A DNA stretch of 64,000 bases from an uncultured Lachnospiraceae bacterium (lineage in GTDB: Bacteria > Bacillota > Clostridia > Lachnospirales > Lachnospiraceae), in the NCBI GenBank assembly GCA_902789665.1, contig CADAOY010000004.1:248001-312000 (forward strand). Direction: 5' to 3'. Positions 61,216 to 64,000 of this stretch are shown here, piece by piece. The position numbers and the translations under genes were made by a program. The notes beneath the pieces were generated by a model. The model was not told where the DNA came from, did not search any database, and saw only the letters and a list, made by a program, of their open reading frames with translations. Position 1 is the stretch's first letter. Every line of letters starts with the position of its first letter.

Positions 61216-61668
61216 ATGGACGAAATTGCTTTAGTTAATGAGACAACACAATATATTAAAATCAGAATGGAAGACGAAACATATGGTATTGATATTAAAT
61301 ACATTGAGAATATCGTACGTATGCAGCGTATAACAAGAGTTCCTAAAACACCGGCTTATATTAAGGGTGTTATAAACTTAAGAGGTGTAGTTGTTCCTGT
61401 AATCAGCTTAAGACTTAAAATGGGTCTTGAAGAAGTAGAGGAGACGAAGCTTTTTAGAATTATTATTCTTAAAATCGATGGTGATTTAGTAGGAATAATT
61501 GTTGATGAAGTTAAGGAAGTTGTTACTCTGGTTAATGATGAGATTGAAAAGCCATATCACAGTGCTTCATCGGGAACCCCTAATTACCTGCTTGGCGTAG
61601 GTAAAGAAGGAGATAACCTTATTTCACTTCTGGATATTACAGAAGTTATGGCGGATAAGAGCGTTTAA
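61216..61668 (+). CDS. cheW: Chemotaxis coupling protein CheW
   Basis: A 150-aa coupling protein linking receptors to CheA. It has a complete CheW domain with EDETYGIDIKYIENIVR, TPAYIKGVINLRGVVVPVIS and EVKEVVTLVNDEI. GGGGGTT precedes the ATG. Follows cheA in the usual order. Confidence 0.97.
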   Translation: MDEIALVNETTQYIKIRMEDETYGIDIKYIENIVRMQRITRVPKTPAYIKGVINLRGVVVPVISLRLKMGLEEVEETKLFRIIILKIDGDLVGIIVDEVKEVVTLVNDEIEKPYHSASSGTPNYLLGVGKEGDNLISLLDITEVMADKSV

Positions 61669-61698
61669 TTATTTAAATGCTTAAACGGGGGGCTATTT

Positions 61699-62304
61699 AT
61701 GAATACAGAACTTAGAGATGACAATAATGAATTTTTCGATATACTAAGAGAAATTGCCAATATAGGTGCAGGTAATGCAACCACATCTCTTGCCCAGATG
61801 CTTAATACCAAAGTTGATATGAAAGTTCCAATGGTTAAGCTTATGGATTTTAAGGATGTTGGCGATGCAATGGGCGGCGAAGAACAGATTATGGCCGGTG
61901 TATATCTTATGGTTGAAGGGGATATAACCGGAAGCATAATGTTCCTTTTAGAGAAAGAATCAGCATCTAAATTAGTAAATATCTTAATGGGAAGAGATTC
62001 GGATAATACGGAATTTGGCGAGATAGAAGAATCTGCGCTTAAAGAGATTGGAAACATAATTGCAGCTTCTTATCTTAATTCGTTATCTACACTTACGAAC
62101 CTGTCAATATATCCTTCTGTTCCGGCTCTTTGTATAGATATGGCTGCTGCGATTCTGTCAGTTCCGGCCATAGAATTTGGAACAATGTGTGATAAATTAT
62201 TACTTATTCAGAGCCAGTTCTCAGAAGGCTTAAACGGGTATTTTATCTTAGTGCCTGATGTGGACTCTTATGATAAGATTTTGAAGTCGCTTGGAATTGG
62301 ATGA
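61699..62304 (+). CDS. cheC: CheY-P phosphatase CheC
   Basis: A 201-aa phosphatase with both active-site motifs: LREIANIGAGNATTSLAQML and LKEIGNIIAASYLNSL (E and N in each). CheC dephosphorylates CheY-P and is stimulated by CheD, encoded next. GGGGGG lies upstream of the ATG. FliY shares the fold, so two phosphatases for CheY are encoded in this window. Confidence 0.96.
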   Translation: MNTELRDDNNEFFDILREIANIGAGNATTSLAQMLNTKVDMKVPMVKLMDFKDVGDAMGGEEQIMAGVYLMVEGDITGSIMFLLEKESASKLVNILMGRDSDNTEFGEIEESALKEIGNIIAASYLNSLSTLTNLSIYPSVPALCIDMAAAILSVPAIEFGTMCDKLLLIQSQFSEGLNGYFILVPDVDSYDKILKSLGIG

Positions 62305-62335
62305 TGCTTTTTGTAAATTGCGGATGGATTAGTTA

Positions 62336-62824
62336 ATGGGTGAGATTTATAAAGTAGGAATGGCAGATTTGAAAGTGTGCAAGGCTCCGGAAGGCCTTAC
62401 CACTCTGGGACTTGGATCCTGTGTAGGTATTGCACTTAGAGATCCGGTTACCAAAGTTGGCGGACTTGCTCACATCATGTTGCCGGATAGTACAAAAATC
62501 AAACAGAATAGTAATATATATAAGTTTGCAGATACAGGTATTGATGAACTTATTAAACAGATTTCATTAATTGGTGGAAGAAAAGACAGGCTTGTGGCCA
62601 AAATCGCCGGCGGAGCCAACATGTTCAAATTTGCCGGAACCAATCCAAACAGTGTGACAGTTGGTGAAAGTAATGTATTGGCGACAAAGGAGAAACTTCA
62701 GAGTCTTAAAATTCCGATTCTGGCTGAAGACACCGGTAATAATTATGGTAGAACGGTTGTGTTTTATCCTGAAAGCGGTGATTTTTTGATAAAGAGTGTA
62801 GGTAAGCCTGATAAAACCATTTAA
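62336..62824 (+). CDS. cheD: Chemoreceptor glutamine deamidase CheD
   Basis: A 162-aa deamidase acting on receptor glutamines and binding CheC. Catalytic C29 in LGLGSCVGIALRD and H46 in VGGLAHIMLP are intact. The remaining KIAGGANMFKFAG and NNYGRTVVFYPESGDFLIK segments are conserved. ATG at 62336 has GGATGGA upstream. Because cheB lacks a receiver domain, CheC-CheD feedback may be the main adaptation input here (inference). Confidence 0.96.
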   Translation: MGEIYKVGMADLKVCKAPEGLTTLGLGSCVGIALRDPVTKVGGLAHIMLPDSTKIKQNSNIYKFADTGIDELIKQISLIGGRKDRLVAKIAGGANMFKFAGTNPNSVTVGESNVLATKEKLQSLKIPILAEDTGNNYGRTVVFYPESGDFLIKSVGKPDKTI

Positions 62825-62848
62825 TCAGAAAGTTGTAAAGGAAAATAA

Positions 62849-63199
62849 ATGAAAAAGATTAATTTAATACCTGCGCTTATTACCTTGCTTGCAGGGGCCA
62901 TAACAAGTGTGTCTTTATATCTGCTTGGTTATGATTATATAACAATGCTGCTTATTCTTCTTGCGGTTCTCATCGTATTTTATGTAATTGGCGTAATGGT
63001 AATGAGATATTTTAGAGGAATATACCTTAGAAATAAGGAAATTGAAGATGCCAAAAGATTAGAAGAACTAATGGCTAAAAAGAAGAAAAAGAATAAGATG
63101 GTGGTTACCGAAGACGGCGGAGAAGAAAGCGAAGAGAATGCTGATGAAGAATCTGAAAATGAAAATCAGGTTGAAAACAGTTCTGAAGAAAATAAATAA
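62849..63199 (+). CDS. Small membrane protein of unknown function (between cheD and sigD)
   Basis: A 116-aa protein with two membrane helices (about 6-26 and 30-54), then a basic stretch (KKKKKNK) and an acidic Glu/Asn-rich tail (EESEENADEESENENQ). I do not recognise the family; a DUF6115-like or anchor role is possible. AAAGGAAAA precedes the ATG. Tightly packed between cheD and sigD, so it is probably co-expressed with the chemotaxis genes. Confidence 0.75.
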   Translation: MKKINLIPALITLLAGAITSVSLYLLGYDYITMLLILLAVLIVFYVIGVMVMRYFRGIYLRNKEIEDAKRLEELMAKKKKKNKMVVTEDGGEESEENADEESENENQVENSSEENK

Positions 63200-63217
63200 T
63201 AAATGGGGATAAAGTAA

Positions 63218-63985
63218 ATGGACGAAAAGGCCAGAAAAAGACTTTGGGAAGATTACAACAGAACAAAAAGCTCGGAAATCAGAGATAAGATTATTGTGGA
63301 ATACGTGCCACTTGTAAATATTGTGGCAGGTAAACTCAGCATGTATCTTGGTTATAACGTGGAATATGATGATCTGGTTGGATATGGGGTTTTCGGACTG
63401 ATTGATGCTATCGATAAATATGATAGCAGAAAAGAGGTTAAGTTTGAGACCTATGCAAGTCAGAGAATCAGGGGTGAAATCCTGGATCAGATTCGTAAGA
63501 TGGACTGGATTCCACGTACTGTCAGACAAAAACAGAAACAGATAGATACTGTAATCAAGGAAGTTGAGAATAAAACCGGCAGACCTGCAACTGATGAAGA
63601 AATAGCAGAAGGTCTTGGTATTTCAATGGATGAATATAATGACTGGCAGTCTCAGATGAAGGTTGTCAATGTTGTATCATTAAATGAATATCTTGAGACA
63701 GGCACAGATATTTCAAATGATCATGTATCAGCATCCAGGCACTTTGATGCTCCTGATGTTGTGGCAGAAAGAAATGAACTTAAGGAGATGCTGGCTGAAT
63801 CACTTGATCTTCTTACTGAGAAAGAAAAAAGCGTTATCTTATTTTACTACTATGAAGAATTGACACTTAAAGAAATCAGTGCGATTTTAGATGTATCTGA
63901 ATCCAGAGTTTCCCAGCTTCATACCAAGGCTTTGATTAAGATGAAGAAGAAACTGGGTAATTACATGAGCGTACTCGAGCCGTAA
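63218..63985 (+). CDS. sigD: Flagellar sigma factor SigD (FliA/WhiG family)
   Basis: A 255-aa sigma factor that directs late flagellar and chemotaxis genes. Region 2 (VGYGVFGLIDAIDKYDSRKE, with FETYASQRIRGEILDQIRK), region 3 (RTVRQKQKQIDTVIKEVE) and region 4 (LTEKEKSVILFYYYEELTLK with ISAILDVSESRVSQLHTKA). GGGGATAAAG precedes the ATG. Last gene of the window's chemotaxis block, so its level rises only after the preceding genes are transcribed. The sites at 32352, 32379 and 40114 fit its consensus. No flgM lies in the window. Confidence 0.97.
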   Translation: MDEKARKRLWEDYNRTKSSEIRDKIIVEYVPLVNIVAGKLSMYLGYNVEYDDLVGYGVFGLIDAIDKYDSRKEVKFETYASQRIRGEILDQIRKMDWIPRTVRQKQKQIDTVIKEVENKTGRPATDEEIAEGLGISMDEYNDWQSQMKVVNVVSLNEYLETGTDISNDHVSASRHFDAPDVVAERNELKEMLAESLDLLTEKEKSVILFYYYEELTLKEISAILDVSESRVSQLHTKALIKMKKKLGNYMSVLEP

Positions 63986-63991
63986 CTAAAA

Positions 63992-63998
63992 AAGGAGG
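63992..63998 (+). promoter_or_regulatory. Ribosome binding site of the next gene
   Basis: AAGGAGG ends two bases before the window edge, seven bases after the sigD stop codon. A further gene of the same unit starts just beyond the window. Confidence 0.75.
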
Positions 63999-64000
63999 CT

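Noticed and set aside
1..64000. Prophage, integrase, transposase, tRNA or rRNA genes
   Set aside because: None could be recognised on either strand; the accessory signals are limited to short repeats and the khpA-rimM insertion.

Overview
The window is a 64 kb chromosomal segment of a low-GC, motile Clostridia-type Firmicute, most likely a member of the Lachnospiraceae. This rests on strong AGGAGG-type Shine-Dalgarno sites, the Firmicute order ylxM-ffh-rpsP-khpA-(rimM-trmD-rplS)-lepB-rbgA-rnhB-ylqG-ylqH-yraN, and one long flagellar/chemotaxis cluster of the flgB...sigD type with flhF-flhG, fliY, cheC and cheD. Every gene I can support is on the + strand. I see no tRNA, rRNA, CRISPR array, prophage or intact insertion sequence. 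No stretch longer than about 300 bases lacks a gene.

Region 1 (1-9100) holds the end of polA, coaE, a large FtsA-like actin-fold protein with a Gly/Ala-rich linker, walJ, an ACT-domain protein with its usual PFL (UPF0210) partner, an XRE regulator and a small zinc-ribbon membrane protein. Region 2 (9200-21600) is the ribosome/SRP/secretion housekeeping block. It is interrupted by two envelope genes between khpA and rimM: a serine-hydrolase-fold protein that has lost its catalytic residues, and an apparently intact VanX-type D,D-dipeptidase lipoprotein. The block also has two signal peptidases flanking rbgA, and a FliK-like/FlhB-C-like pair (ylqG-ylqH) outside the flagellar cluster. Region 3 (21600-32350) carries a polytopic GT-C/DUF2142-like protein, tyrS, a CPBP protease, a PDZ-radical SAM protein, der, a PlsY with a long acidic tail, gpsA and topA.

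Region 4 (32350-64000) is the flagellar and chemotaxis regulon. A sigma-A promoter and two sigma-D-like sites precede flgB. flgB-flgC-fliE-fliF-fliG-fliH-fliI-fliJ-motE-fliK-flgD-(TIGR02530)-flgE end at a strong terminator. flbD-motA-motB-fliL-fliM-fliY-cheY-fliO-fliP-fliQ-fliR-flhB-flhA-flhF-flhG-pilZ form a second block that ends at another terminator. A third block is cheB (methylesterase domain only)-cheA-cheW-cheC-cheD-a small membrane protein-sigD. Basal body and export genes are thus made first, and sigD at the end feeds back on sigma-D sites such as the one in front of fliK.

Besides the genes, the first 20 kb contains two families of short dispersed repeats. One is a GC-rich element with core GTGCACATTCCCCCGTCCC (five copies plus one decayed copy, one of them inside a coding sequence). 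The other is a 14-bp palindrome, GTGGTTNAAACCAC (four copies, three inside unrelated genes). There is also an 80-bp island of about 79% GC just upstream of ffh. None of these is explained by the genes around them.
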